The position numbers were made by a program, and so were the translations under genes. A stretch of DNA of 9,090 nucleotides from NCBI GenBank assembly GCA_045597205.1, contig JAZODT010000094.1, positions 1 through 9,090 on the forward strand, given 5' to 3'. The number at the start of each line of letters is the position of its first letter. The stretch's first letter is position 1. Positions 1-6,352 of this stretch are shown one piece after another. The stretch is from UMGS755 sp045597205 (GTDB taxonomy: Bacteria > Bacillota > Clostridia > UBA1381 > UBA9506). The notes under the pieces are model-generated. The model was not told where the DNA came from. It saw only the letters and a list, made by a program, of their open reading frames with translations, and did not search any database.

Positions 1-1637
1 CAATGGCAGGCGGCGTTAAAAAGAGCTATGTTCGTAAATACAGAGAGAATTTAGCCAAAGCCTTAGAACTCTTGGGCGGCATTTCAAATGCTGATGAAAA
101 AGCAAAAGAAATTGTTGCCACCATTAAAGAAGAGAAGGGCATTGTTCCTATTTTAGATGATAACAATGGCTATCATGAAGCAGAAGTGGCTATTTTAGAA
201 AAAATGCTGCCAGCTGACGTGATTGAAAAGGTTCACGCATTTACTAAAGACAAAGCAGTTAAGGAAACAGACCGTGAAACCTTCCAGGCAATGGAAGCCT
301 TTATTCATAACTTAAACACCATGCACTCCCGTGCCGGAGCACAGATTCCCTTTAGCTCCATTAACTATGGTACGGATACTTCCAGCGAAGGTCGTATGGT
401 TATGAAAAATTTGCTTTTAGCTCATGAAGCAGGTTTGGGTAATGGCGAAACCCCCATTTTCCCCATTCACATCTTTAAAGTGAAAGATGGCATTAACTAT
501 AATGAAACAGACGTAAACTATGATTTGTTCCAGCTGGCATGCCGTGTTTCGGCTAAACGTTTGTTCCCCAACTTCTCCTTTATTGATGCACCCTTTAACC
601 TGCAGTACTATAAAGAGGGCAACCCTCATACAGAAGTTGCTTATATGGGTTGCCGTACCCGTGTGGTTGCCAATGAATATGATAAAACCCGCGAAATTGT
701 AACATCCCGCGGGAACTTAAGTTTCACCTCTATCAATCTGCCTCGTTTGGGTATTGAAGCAAAGGGTGATGTGAATAAGTTCTTTAACGCTTTGGATGAG
801 CGTGTAGATATGGTTATTGAACAGTTGTTAGAGCGTTTTGAAATTCAGGCCTCTAAGAAAGTGAAAAACTTCCCCTTCTTAATGGGTCAGGGCATCTGGC
901 TGGATTCTGAAAAATTGGGTCCCGATGATGAAATCCGTGAGGTTATTAAGCATGGTTCTTTATCTGTTGGCTTTATTGGTCTGGCAGAATGTTTAAAGGC
1001 ATTAATCGGTGTTCACCACGGTGAAAGCAAAGAAGCACAGGAAATGGGTCTTAAGATTGTTCAGTTTATCCGTAATAAAACAGACTTGGCTTGCCGTAAG
1101 TATGGCTTGAACTTTACTTGTCTGGCTACACCGGCGGAAGGTCTTTCCGGTAGATTTATTAAGATGGATAAAGCAAGATATGGTGAGATGTCTGGCATTA
1201 CCGACCGCGAATATTATACAAACTCTTTCCACGTACCTGTATATTTCCCCATTACTGCGCAGGAGAAGATCAAGTTGGAAGCGCCATATCATGGTTATAC
1301 CAACGCCGGTCACATCAGCTATGTGGAAGTAGATGGCGACCCCTCTAAGAACTTAGATGCTTTCATAAGCATTATTCGTGCTATGAAAGAAGCAGGCATC
1401 GGTTATGGCTCTATTAACCATCCGATTGATCGTGACCCGCTCTGCGGCTATAACGGCATTATTGATAATGAATGCCCCAGATGTGGTCGTCATGAAGATG
1501 AAGGCGATATTGGTTTTGAGCGCATTCGCCGTATTACCGGTTATTTAGTAGGTACGCTGGATCGTTTCAACAACGCAAAACGTGCTGAGGTTGAAGACCG
1601 TGTGAAACACACCGGTGGCAATATGGAAACCTTATAA
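1..1637 (+). CDS. nrdD: Anaerobic (class III) ribonucleoside-triphosphate reductase, 3' part
   Basis: This enzyme reduces ribonucleotides to deoxyribonucleotides without oxygen, using a glycyl radical. Only the C-terminal 544 residues or so are visible. The family is usually about 700 residues or more, so the N-terminal ATP-cone and early barrel lie upstream, and the ATG at position 3 is most likely an internal Met. Fragment landmarks are SSINYGTDTSSEGR near residue 120, the active-site cysteine motif MGCRTRV (C217), RGNLSFTSINLPRLGI near residue 240, GLAECL near residue 328, a C-terminal zinc-site region with C481, C491 and C494, and the glycyl-radical motif RITGYLVG near residues 510-517, whose final Gly is the likely radical site. 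The order and spacing match NrdD rather than pyruvate formate-lyase. The activase gene nrdG follows 37 nt downstream, which confirms the assignment. The visible reading frame is intact. Confidence 0.96.
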   Translation, partial: MAGGVKKSYVRKYRENLAKALELLGGISNADEKAKEIVATIKEEKGIVPILDDNNGYHEAEVAILEKMLPADVIEKVHAFTKDKAVKETDRETFQAMEAFIHNLNTMHSRAGAQIPFSSINYGTDTSSEGRMVMKNLLLAHEAGLGNGETPIFPIHIFKVKDGINYNETDVNYDLFQLACRVSAKRLFPNFSFIDAPFNLQYYKEGNPHTEVAYMGCRTRVVANEYDKTREIVTSRGNLSFTSINLPRLGIEAKGDVNKFFNALDERVDMVIEQLLERFEIQASKKVKNFPFLMGQGIWLDSEKLGPDDEIREVIKHGSLSVGFIGLAECLKALIGVHHGESKEAQEMGLKIVQFIRNKTDLACRKYGLNFTCLATPAEGLSGRFIKMDKARYGEMSGITDREYYTNSFHVPVYFPITAQEKIKLEAPYHGYTNAGHISYVEVDGDPSKNLDAFISIIRAMKEAGIGYGSINHPIDRDPLCGYNGIIDNECPRCGRHEDEGDIGFERIRRITGYLVGTLDRFNNAKRAEVEDRVKHTGGNMETL

Positions 1638-1674
1638 ATATAATAGAAACCCTGTAGAAAAGAAGGCTGAAAGC

Positions 1675-2172
1675 ATGAACATCAGATTGGCGGGTATCGC
1701 CCGGGAATCCATTGTGGATGGCCCCGGTCTTCGATATACCGTGTTTGTACAGGGCTGCCCACATGGGTGTCCGGGATGTCACAATCCCGACACCCATGAT
1801 TTTTCGGGTGGCAAAATATATGATACTGAAACCTTGATTAAGGATATTAAAGAGCAAAAACTTATATCCGGTCTCACATTTTCCGGTGGCGAGCCTTTTT
1901 GCCAGGCAAAAGAACTGAATGCCGTTTGGGACGGGGTGGCAGATGGAGCGCTTAATTTAATTATTTATACCGGTTATACCTTTGAACAGCTGTTGAAAGA
2001 AAACGATGAAAATAAAATGAAATTACTAGCTAATGCGACCTATTTGATTGATGGTCCTTTTGTTTTATCACAGCGGGATTTAACTTTGTCATTCCGTGGC
2101 AGCAAAAATCAGCGGATTTTAGATGTGCAGGCTTCTTTAGCAAAGAAAGAAGCGGTAGAAACAGAATTTTGA
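1675..2172 (+). CDS. nrdG: Anaerobic ribonucleotide reductase-activating protein (radical SAM)
   Basis: A 165-residue radical-SAM enzyme that cleaves S-adenosylmethionine and abstracts a hydrogen from the C-terminal glycine of NrdD, switching on the reductase in the cytoplasm. The [4Fe-4S] cluster motif is CPHGCPGC (C28, C32, C35), preceded by the DGPGLRYTVFVQG segment typical of NrdG. The SAM-contacting TFSGGEPF follows, and the family signature LIDGPFV with LSFRGSKNQRILDV is near the C-terminus. Length fits NrdG (about 155-175 residues) and is too short for pyruvate formate-lyase activase. The ATG at 1675 is chosen because AGAAGG (1661-1666) sits 8 nt upstream. An in-frame GTG at 1615 would overlap nrdD and add residues that do not resemble the family. 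It lies directly after nrdD, the usual arrangement, and is probably co-transcribed. Confidence 0.96.
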   Translation: MNIRLAGIARESIVDGPGLRYTVFVQGCPHGCPGCHNPDTHDFSGGKIYDTETLIKDIKEQKLISGLTFSGGEPFCQAKELNAVWDGVADGALNLIIYTGYTFEQLLKENDENKMKLLANATYLIDGPFVLSQRDLTLSFRGSKNQRILDVQASLAKKEAVETEF

Positions 2173-2186
2173 CAGGAGAGAGGCAT

Positions 2187-2966
2187 ATGCGTGCATTGAT
2201 TACAGGTGCCAGTTCCGGCATTGGGCGAGACATGGCGCGAACTTTATCAGCAATGGGTTATGACCTGATTTTAGTAGCAAGGCGCAAAGAACGTCTGGAA
2301 GCATTGCAACAAGAGTTTTCCGGTAAAGTAGAGATTTTGCCTTTTGACTTATCTAAGGAAGAGGCATGTTACGCTTTATATGAGAAGGCAAAAGAGATTG
2401 ATGTACTCATAAACAATGCTGGTTTTGGTGTTTTTGGCGACTTTTTGGAAACCAATTTGGAGCAGGAAGTAAGCATGCTTCATGTGAATGTTAGAGCCAT
2501 GCACATTTTAATGAAGCTATACTTGCGCGATTTTGTGAAAAAGGATAGGGGCTATATTTTAAATGTGGCTTCTGCTGCAGGGTTTATGCCGGGGGGGCCA
2601 CTACTTGACGGTTATTATGCCACCAAGGCATATATGCTGAATTTAAGTCGTTCTGTTGCCAAAGGGCTTAAAAAGCGCAAAAGCCATGTGGTGGTTTCTG
2701 CACTGTGCCCGGGACCTGTGCAAACCGAATTTGAGGCTGTGGCTGGGGTGGATTTTGCATCGGTGGGCATGAAAAGTGAAACCGTTGCCCAATATGCTAT
2801 CTGCAAGCTATTTAAGGGGAAAACGGTGATCGTACCGGGTATTTTATTTAAGATAGGCAGAATGTTAGCAAAGTTTTTACCGGAACAATGGTTACTCTCT
2901 GCTGCATATGTGATTCAGGCACCGCGGAGAAGAGAGCAGGAAAGGAGACAGGACAATGAGCGCTAA
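2187..2966 (+). CDS. Short-chain dehydrogenase/reductase (DltE/YqjQ-like)
   Basis: A 259-residue classical SDR oxidoreductase of unknown substrate, similar in overall pattern to the DltE/YqjQ group. The Rossmann dinucleotide motif TGASSGIG is at residues 6-13. An AR-R pair at residues 31-33, after the second beta strand, suggests NADP(H). D55 in PFDLS contacts adenine, INNAGFG carries NNAG at 77-80, and N102, S130, Y144 and K148 form the catalytic tetrad (YYATK). CPGPVQTEF near residue 182 is the usual post-catalytic PG motif. The C-terminal tail is strongly charged (RRREQERRQDNER) and extends past the fold, as expected where the next gene overlaps. The ATG at 2187 has AGGAG at 2174-2178, 8 nt upstream; an in-frame TTG at 2169 lacks support. 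It starts 14 nt after nrdG. A G7 run at 2591-2597 does not break the frame. The class is certain, the role is not. Confidence 0.92.
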   Translation: MRALITGASSGIGRDMARTLSAMGYDLILVARRKERLEALQQEFSGKVEILPFDLSKEEACYALYEKAKEIDVLINNAGFGVFGDFLETNLEQEVSMLHVNVRAMHILMKLYLRDFVKKDRGYILNVASAAGFMPGGPLLDGYYATKAYMLNLSRSVAKGLKKRKSHVVVSALCPGPVQTEFEAVAGVDFASVGMKSETVAQYAICKLFKGKTVIVPGILFKIGRMLAKFLPEQWLLSAAYVIQAPRRREQERRQDNER

Positions 2967-3537
2967 AGAAGAATTTATTGAGATTTATCAAAAATATATT
3001 CATCGCGAGGGTGCTGATAAGCTACTTGAATATTTATGTTCTTCTGCCAGTGATTTTTTTACAGCCCCTGCCAGCACCCGTTTTCATGGCTCTTATGCAG
3101 GTGGTTTGGTAGAGCATAGTGTGAATGTTTATGATTGTTTAAAGGCATATTTGGAGCGAGAGAGAGTGCAGGATTTATACGGACTCACAGCTGAAGATGA
3201 AACCATTGCCATTGTTTCCCTTTTGCATGATGTGTGCAAAATTAACTGTTATCACGAAAGCACCAGAAATGTAAAAGATAAAGATGGCCGTTGGATTCAG
3301 ATGCCTTATTATGAATTTGAGGATAATTTACCTTACGGGCACGGTGAAAAATCGGTATATATTATTACCGGCTTTATGCGGTTGACCAGAGAAGAGGCTT
3401 TTGCCATTCGCTATCACATGGGTTTTTCAGAAGATGAAAACAAGCGGAATGTAGGGAAGAGTTTTGAAATGTACCCCTTAGGCTTTGCTCTGCATACGGC
3501 AGATATGGAAGCTACATATTTCTTAGAAAATGCATAA
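2956..3537 (+). CDS. HD-domain metal-dependent phosphohydrolase
   Basis: A 193-residue soluble protein of the HD superfamily. Candidate metal ligands are in the canonical order: H54 (GGLVEHSVNVYD), H91-D92 (LLHDVCKI), H129 (YGHGEKS), H154 (RYHMGF) and D183 (LHTADMEA). The GGLxEHS opening and GHGEKS segment recall the HD domain of YhaM-type 3'-5' exonucleases, but the N-terminal OB-fold of YhaM is absent and the protein is a single domain. HD proteins hydrolyse phosphate esters of nucleotides or nucleic acids; the substrate here cannot be read from the sequence. The start ATG overlaps the end of the SDR gene by 11 nt and has AGGAG (2943-2947) 8 nt upstream, which supports translational coupling. 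It is the last gene of the apparent nrd operon, and no clear terminator follows on the same strand. The protein family call is firm, function is open. Confidence 0.88.
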   Translation: MSAKEEFIEIYQKYIHREGADKLLEYLCSSASDFFTAPASTRFHGSYAGGLVEHSVNVYDCLKAYLERERVQDLYGLTAEDETIAIVSLLHDVCKINCYHESTRNVKDKDGRWIQMPYYEFEDNLPYGHGEKSVYIITGFMRLTREEAFAIRYHMGFSEDENKRNVGKSFEMYPLGFALHTADMEATYFLENA

Positions 3538-3542
3538 GGCTT

Positions 3543-3554
3543 TTATGTACATAA
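3543..3554. repeat. Small perfect palindrome downstream of the HD gene
   Basis: TTATGTACATAA is a perfect 12-base palindrome 5 bases after the HD-gene stop. It has no GC-rich stem or T-run, so it is not a terminator. It could be a protein-binding site or chance in AT-rich sequence. Confidence 0.3.
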
Positions 3555-3607
3555 TGGCAAATGAGTAAAAAGGAAAAGTAAGGAAGCCAGCGAATGATTT
3601 TTTGCAT

Positions 3608-3642
3608 AAAAAATCGAAGCAAAGTTTGCTTTGCTTCGATTT
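3608..3642 (-). terminator. Rho-independent terminator of the tRNA-Gly gene
   Basis: A perfect 14-bp stem pairs 3611-3624 with 3629-3642 around the 4-base loop at 3625-3628. Read on the minus strand it is followed by six T residues (complement of the A-run 3608-3613). The 5' base of the stem is the final A of the tRNA's encoded CCA, so the terminator begins at the mature tRNA end. On the plus strand only three T follow, so termination there would be weak. Confidence 0.9.
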
Positions 3643-3716
3643 GGAGCGGGAAACGAGATTCGAACTCGCAACGTTCACCTTGGGAAGGTGACGCTCTACC
3701 GTTGAGCCATTCCCGC
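3642..3716 (-). tRNA. tRNA-Gly, anticodon CCC
   Basis: The 75-nt gene folds into a standard cloverleaf. The acceptor stem is GCGGGAA/TTCCCGC (7 perfect pairs), the D stem GCTC/GAGC, and the anticodon stem TCACC/GGTGA with loop TTCCCAA gives anticodon CCC, reading GGG. The variable loop has 5 bases, and the T stem GCGAG/CTCGT (one G-T pair) carries loop TTCGAAT. The discriminator is T, as usual for bacterial tRNA-Gly, and CCA is encoded. It is a single-gene unit with its own promoter and terminator. Confidence 0.97.
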
Positions 3717-3729
3717 AAAAGTTACATTT

Positions 3730-3758
3730 ATTGTATCACAGTTGATTTTCGTTGTCAA
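3730..3758 (-). promoter_or_regulatory. Sigma-A type promoter of the tRNA-Gly gene
   Basis: On the minus strand a perfect -35 box TTGACA (3758-3753) is separated by exactly 17 bases from TACAAT (3735-3730). Transcription would start about 7 bases further on, just before the tRNA 5' end at 3716. This near-consensus strength suits a stable RNA gene. No T-box or other leader fits in the space. Confidence 0.88.
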
Positions 3759-3776
3759 GCAAAAGCAAGGCAAAGA

Positions 3777-3811
3777 TTAAAGGTGCTGTTTATAATAAAC
3801 AGCACCTTTAA
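3777..3811 (-). terminator. Terminator hairpin after the ABC transporter operon
   Basis: A 15-bp perfect stem (3777-3791 with 3797-3811, core GGTGCTG/CAGCACC) encloses a 5-base AT loop, 11 bases beyond the ATPase stop codon. On the minus strand the stem ends in TTTAA followed by TCTTTG, so the T-tract is imperfect but present. It also separates the operon from the tRNA promoter. Confidence 0.78.
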
Positions 3812-3822
3812 TATATCAAAAA

Positions 3823-4566
3823 TTATAAAACCTTGCTTAAGAAAGATTGTGTTCTGGGATTTTGGGGATTTTCAAAAATCTCTGTGGGAGTCCCTTCTTC
3901 AACAATCTGACCTTCATCCATAAAGATAACACGGCTGGCCACTTCGCGAGCAAAACCCATTTCGTGGGTTACCACCAGCATTGTCATGCCGGATTCAGCT
4001 AGGTTTTTCATAACGTCTAATACTTCGCCAACCATTTCGGGGTCAAGTGCTGAGGTTGGCTCGTCAAACAACATAACCTCCGGCTCCATACAAAGAGAGC
4101 GCACAATGGCTACACGTTGTTTTTGACCGCCGGACAACTGGCTAGGGTAAGACTCAGCACGATCCTCAAGACCGACCAGTTTTAACAGTTCTCGGGCTTT
4201 TGCTTCTGCTTCTTCCGGTGTTTTTTTCAGCAGTTTAATGGGCGCAATGGTCATGTTTCTTAAAATTGTCATGTGAGGAAACAAATTAAAATGCTGGAAC
4301 ACCATGCCCATTTTACGGCGATAGATATTTACATCCAGTTTAGGATTGGTAATATCCACATCTTCAAAAAAGATTTTACCGCTGGTGGGAATTTCCAAAA
4401 GATTTAACGAACGCAAAAAGGTTGATTTGCCGGAGCCTGAAGGGCCTATTACAACAACAACCTCGCCTTTTTTTATCTCTGCAGTAACGCCGTCTAAGGC
4501 GCGGATTACTCCGCCTCTATAGTGCTTATAGAGATTTTCAGTTCTAATGATTACATTATCGTTCAC
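3823..4566 (-). CDS. Polar amino-acid ABC transporter, ATP-binding subunit
   Basis: A 247-residue ATPase that powers import of a polar amino acid, sitting on the cytoplasmic side of the permease encoded just upstream. All nucleotide-binding motifs are present: Walker A GPSGSGKST (41-49), Q-loop MVFQHFNLFPHMT, ABC signature LSGGQKQR, Walker B VMLFDEPTSALDP and H-switch VVTHEMGFA. The pattern is that of the GlnQ/HisP/ArtP group (PAAT family). The GTG at 4566 is chosen as start because AAAGGAGG (4584-4577) lies 10 bases upstream; an in-frame TTG at 4587 would place the ribosome binding site inside the gene. With this start it overlaps the permease gene by 11 nt, indicating coupled translation. 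It is the last gene of its operon and is followed by a terminator hairpin. The substrate (glutamine, arginine, cystine and others are possible) is not decidable from the sequence. Confidence 0.95.
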   Translation of the reverse strand: MNDNVIIRTENLYKHYRGGVIRALDGVTAEIKKGEVVVVIGPSGSGKSTFLRSLNLLEIPTSGKIFFEDVDITNPKLDVNIYRRKMGMVFQHFNLFPHMTILRNMTIAPIKLLKKTPEEAEAKARELLKLVGLEDRAESYPSQLSGGQKQRVAIVRSLCMEPEVMLFDEPTSALDPEMVGEVLDVMKNLAESGMTMLVVTHEMGFAREVASRVIFMDEGQIVEEGTPTEIFENPQNPRTQSFLSKVL

Positions 4567-5251
4567 TTTTGCGGAGCCTCCTTTCAAATATACTGAGAAG
4601 CTTGGTTAAACCCATAACCAGAATTAAATAAACCAAAGCAACCAACATAATAGGGTTAATGTGGTCATATGTAGTGTTTTTAATTTGATTTGCAGCTTTG
4701 GTAATATCCACAACAGCCACATAACCAGCAACGGAGGTTTCTTTTAAAAGTGCAATCATTTCGTTGCCTATGGCAGGTAAAATATTTTTAAACGCCTGGG
4801 GCAAAATGATATATTGCATGGTTTTCAGTTTTGAAAAACCTAGAGCACGGCCAGCTTCCATTTGACCGGAATCAACCGCCATAATACCGGAACGAATCGT
4901 TTCAGCAACATAGGCGCCGGAGTTGATACCAAAGGTGATAATAGCTACCATCGTTCCATCTTTTGCGGAAATAAAAATAATAAAGAAAGCAATTAATAAC
5001 TGTACAACAACCGGTGTACCACGGATGACTGTCAGGTATATATTACAGAGAACATCTAAAAGCTTTAATTTTTTATTGCCGTCTGCAAAAACCTTGATAA
5101 TTGCAACGATTGTACCAATGATAACACCAATAATTAAGGCACCAAAAGTAATAACCAGTGTTTTTTCAAAACCGGAAATCAACGTCATATAACGCTGATC
5201 TACAATAAAAGTGTTATACAAGGTGTCAACCCATTTGTTAAACCATTCCAT
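4556..5251 (-). CDS. Polar amino-acid ABC transporter, permease subunit
   Basis: A 231-residue integral membrane protein of the HisM/GlnP family that forms the translocation path, probably as a homodimer because only one permease gene is present. Hydrophobic segments lie at about residues 31-54, 81-95, 100-119 and 196-216. The family motif RGTP is at 77-80. The cytoplasmic EAA loop that docks on the ATPase is EAGRALGF at 132-139, followed by the typical ILPQAFKNILPAIGNE and LLKETSVAGY. The ATG at 5251 has GAAAGG (5266-5261) 9 bases upstream. The gene follows the binding-protein gene after a 129-base gap containing a hairpin, and its end overlaps the ATPase start. Length and topology are normal for the family. 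Confidence 0.95.
   Translation of the reverse strand: MEWFNKWVDTLYNTFIVDQRYMTLISGFEKTLVITFGALIIGVIIGTIVAIIKVFADGNKKLKLLDVLCNIYLTVIRGTPVVVQLLIAFFIIFISAKDGTMVAIITFGINSGAYVAETIRSGIMAVDSGQMEAGRALGFSKLKTMQYIILPQAFKNILPAIGNEMIALLKETSVAGYVAVVDITKAANQIKNTTYDHINPIMLVALVYLILVMGLTKLLSIFERRLRKSER
4577..4584 (-). promoter_or_regulatory. Ribosome binding site that decides the ATPase GTG start
   Basis: AAAGGAGG on the minus strand lies within the end of the permease gene, 10 bases before GTG at 4566. It is close to the full anti-Shine-Dalgarno match and rules out the earlier in-frame TTG at 4587. Confidence 0.8.
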
Positions 5252-5324
5252 AAAACAAAACCTTTCGATTTATTCTTATCTTTGGGACTTTGCCTGTCCG
5301 CTTAACATCGTTTTATAATGTTGC

Positions 5325-5359
5325 CAAAGGGGCTGTGACGTTTTGTCACAGCCCCTTTG
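5325..5359 (-). promoter_or_regulatory. Intergenic hairpin between binding-protein and permease genes
   Basis: A perfect 15-bp GC-rich stem (5325-5339 with 5345-5359, core GGGGCTGTGAC) has a 5-base loop and starts 21 bases after the lipoprotein stop. On the minus strand only CCTTTGG follows, so the T-tract is poor and termination should be partial at most. By position and strength it is likely to act as a 3'-end stabiliser or leaky terminator, raising binding-protein mRNA relative to permease and ATPase. That role is known for other importer operons and is inferred here. Confidence 0.75.
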
Positions 5360-5380
5360 CTGCATATGTAAACGAGTTAA

Positions 5381-6133
5381 TTATTCAGCATCAAATGCTA
5401 AATCATATTTATTGAAGATTTCAGCCAAAGAACCGTCAGCTTTAATTTCAGCTAAAGCTGCGTTAATTTTAGCAACCAGTTCATCGTTGCCCAGTTTAGT
5501 TGCAATAGCATAATTTTCTTTGGTCATGGGCTCATCTAAAACAACAGTTTTGCCTTCCTGTTTTGCAGAGAGAGCCTTTGCAACAGCATCGTCAATAACA
5601 ACAGCATCAACCTTGCCGGCAGTTAAAGCAGAGATAGCTTCAGCACCAGTTTTGAAAGACTGAACATTATATTCATTGTCTAACAGATACTGTTCGCCGG
5701 TAGTACCTTCCTGGCAGGAAATGGTTTTGCCTGCTAAATCAGCAACTGCTTTGTATTCGCCATCAGCCATAACGATAACGGCCTGAGATGCTACATAGTA
5801 GTCATCAGTGAAAGCCATGTTTTTACGTCTTTCATCGTTAGCAGTGATGCCGGAAAGAGCAATGTCATACTTACCGGTAGCAGCGCCGGTTAAAGCAGCA
5901 TCAAAGTCAATGTGAGTGATTTCTAAGGTTACACCCATTTTTGCAGCCAAAGCTTCCATCATATCGATGTCAGCACCAACAATTTTTTCGCCTTCAAAAT
6001 ATTCAAAGGGCGGGAATTCAGCATTGGTAGCTACGGTTAATACGTTTTCGTTAGCACCGCCACCGCAAGCTGTTAAAACAGCAGCCAGCATTAAGGTAGC
6101 TAAAGCTAAACACAATAGTTTTGTACGTTTCAT
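5381..6133 (-). CDS. Polar amino-acid ABC transporter, substrate-binding lipoprotein
   Basis: A 250-residue extracellular binding protein of the SBP_bac_3 family, anchored to the membrane by lipid and delivering an amino acid to the permease encoded downstream. The N-terminus has a basic start (MKRTK), a hydrophobic stretch and the lipobox LTAC with lipidated C23, followed by a short GGG linker. Family motifs are NAEFPPFEY, VGADIDMMEALA, YDIALSGITANDERR (an Arg here normally grips the ligand carboxylate), FTDDYY, the hinge-region EGTTGEQYL, and VVIDD (an Asp that normally binds the alpha-amino group). The ATG has AGGAGG (6148-6143) 9 bases upstream and a consensus promoter further up. It is the first gene of the three-gene operon. 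Substrate identity is not decidable; a neutral or basic amino acid is plausible. Confidence 0.95.
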   Translation of the reverse strand: MKRTKLLCLALATLMLAAVLTACGGGANENVLTVATNAEFPPFEYFEGEKIVGADIDMMEALAAKMGVTLEITHIDFDAALTGAATGKYDIALSGITANDERRKNMAFTDDYYVASQAVIVMADGEYKAVADLAGKTISCQEGTTGEQYLLDNEYNVQSFKTGAEAISALTAGKVDAVVIDDAVAKALSAKQEGKTVVLDEPMTKENYAIATKLGNDELVAKINAALAEIKADGSLAEIFNKYDLAFDAE

Positions 6134-6183
6134 AAAATAAGTCCTCCTAAAATGTTTAATAATAAAAATAGAATACTTATATC

Positions 6184-6212
6184 ATTATAGCCTATGATGG
6201 TTATTTTTTCAA
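6184..6212 (-). promoter_or_regulatory. Sigma-A type promoter of the amino-acid importer operon
   Basis: On the minus strand TTGAAA (6212-6207) is followed after exactly 17 bases by the perfect TATAAT (6189-6184). It lies about 50 bases upstream of the lipoprotein ATG, leaving a short leader with the AGGAGG site. The surrounding AT-rich sequence upstream of the -35 box could serve as an UP element. Confidence 0.85.
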
Positions 6213-6216
6213 GTAT

Positions 6217-6239
6217 ATTTTATAAAAAATGTATAAAAT
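6217..6239. repeat. AT-only inverted repeat in the divergent promoter region
   Basis: ATTTTATA (6217-6224) and TATAAAAT (6232-6239) are perfect 8-base inverted arms 7 bases apart, starting 5 bases upstream of the importer -35 box. The position suits a regulator binding site, but the composition is so AT-rich that chance is a real alternative. Confidence 0.35.
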
Positions 6240-6291
6240 TATTGCCATATTGTAAATTTTTAAAAAAAGGCTTTTTATCTTTATTATTTTA

Positions 6292-6300
6292 TGATATACT
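6292..6300 (+). promoter_or_regulatory. Probable extended -10 promoter of the clpE-like gene
   Basis: TGATATACT fits an extended -10 element (TGnTATAAT with one mismatch), about 53 bases before the ATG at 6353. The -35 position at 17-base spacing reads TTTTTA and is poor, which is usual for extended -10 promoters. No CIRCE element (TTAGCACTC-N9-GAGTGCTAA) and no CtsR-type GGTCAAA tandem repeat is visible in the region. Confidence 0.5.
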
Positions 6301-6352
6301 GTATAAGCAACAAATGAATTAGTAAAGTATTAATTAAAGTGAGTTGAAACCT

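Noticed and set aside
1002..1313. Minus-strand open frame inside nrdD
   Set aside because: Shadow of the well-supported nrdD reading frame; no ribosome binding site or recognisable domain.
1615..1674. Earlier GTG start for nrdG
   Set aside because: It overlaps nrdD, lacks a ribosome binding site and adds 20 residues unlike NrdG; the ATG at 1675 is well supported.
2591..2597. Run of seven G in the SDR gene as a possible frameshift or programmed slip
   Set aside because: The frame is continuous through it and both flanks match one SDR fold, with catalytic YxxxK just downstream in the same frame.
3596..3615. GATTTTTT/AAAAAATC inverted repeat as a plus-strand terminator
   Set aside because: The stem is almost all A-T and lacks a following T-run; it results from the T-tract of the minus-strand tRNA terminator next to a T-run.
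3594..3923. Plus-strand open frame of about 109 codons
   Set aside because: It runs across the tRNA, its promoter, a terminator and the end of the ATPase gene on the other strand; it has no family-like sequence.
6344..6352. TTG start for the clpE-like gene
   Set aside because: It is 3 codons before an ATG that places the zinc-finger cysteines at the very N-terminus, as in ClpE, and it is too close to the weak ribosome binding site.
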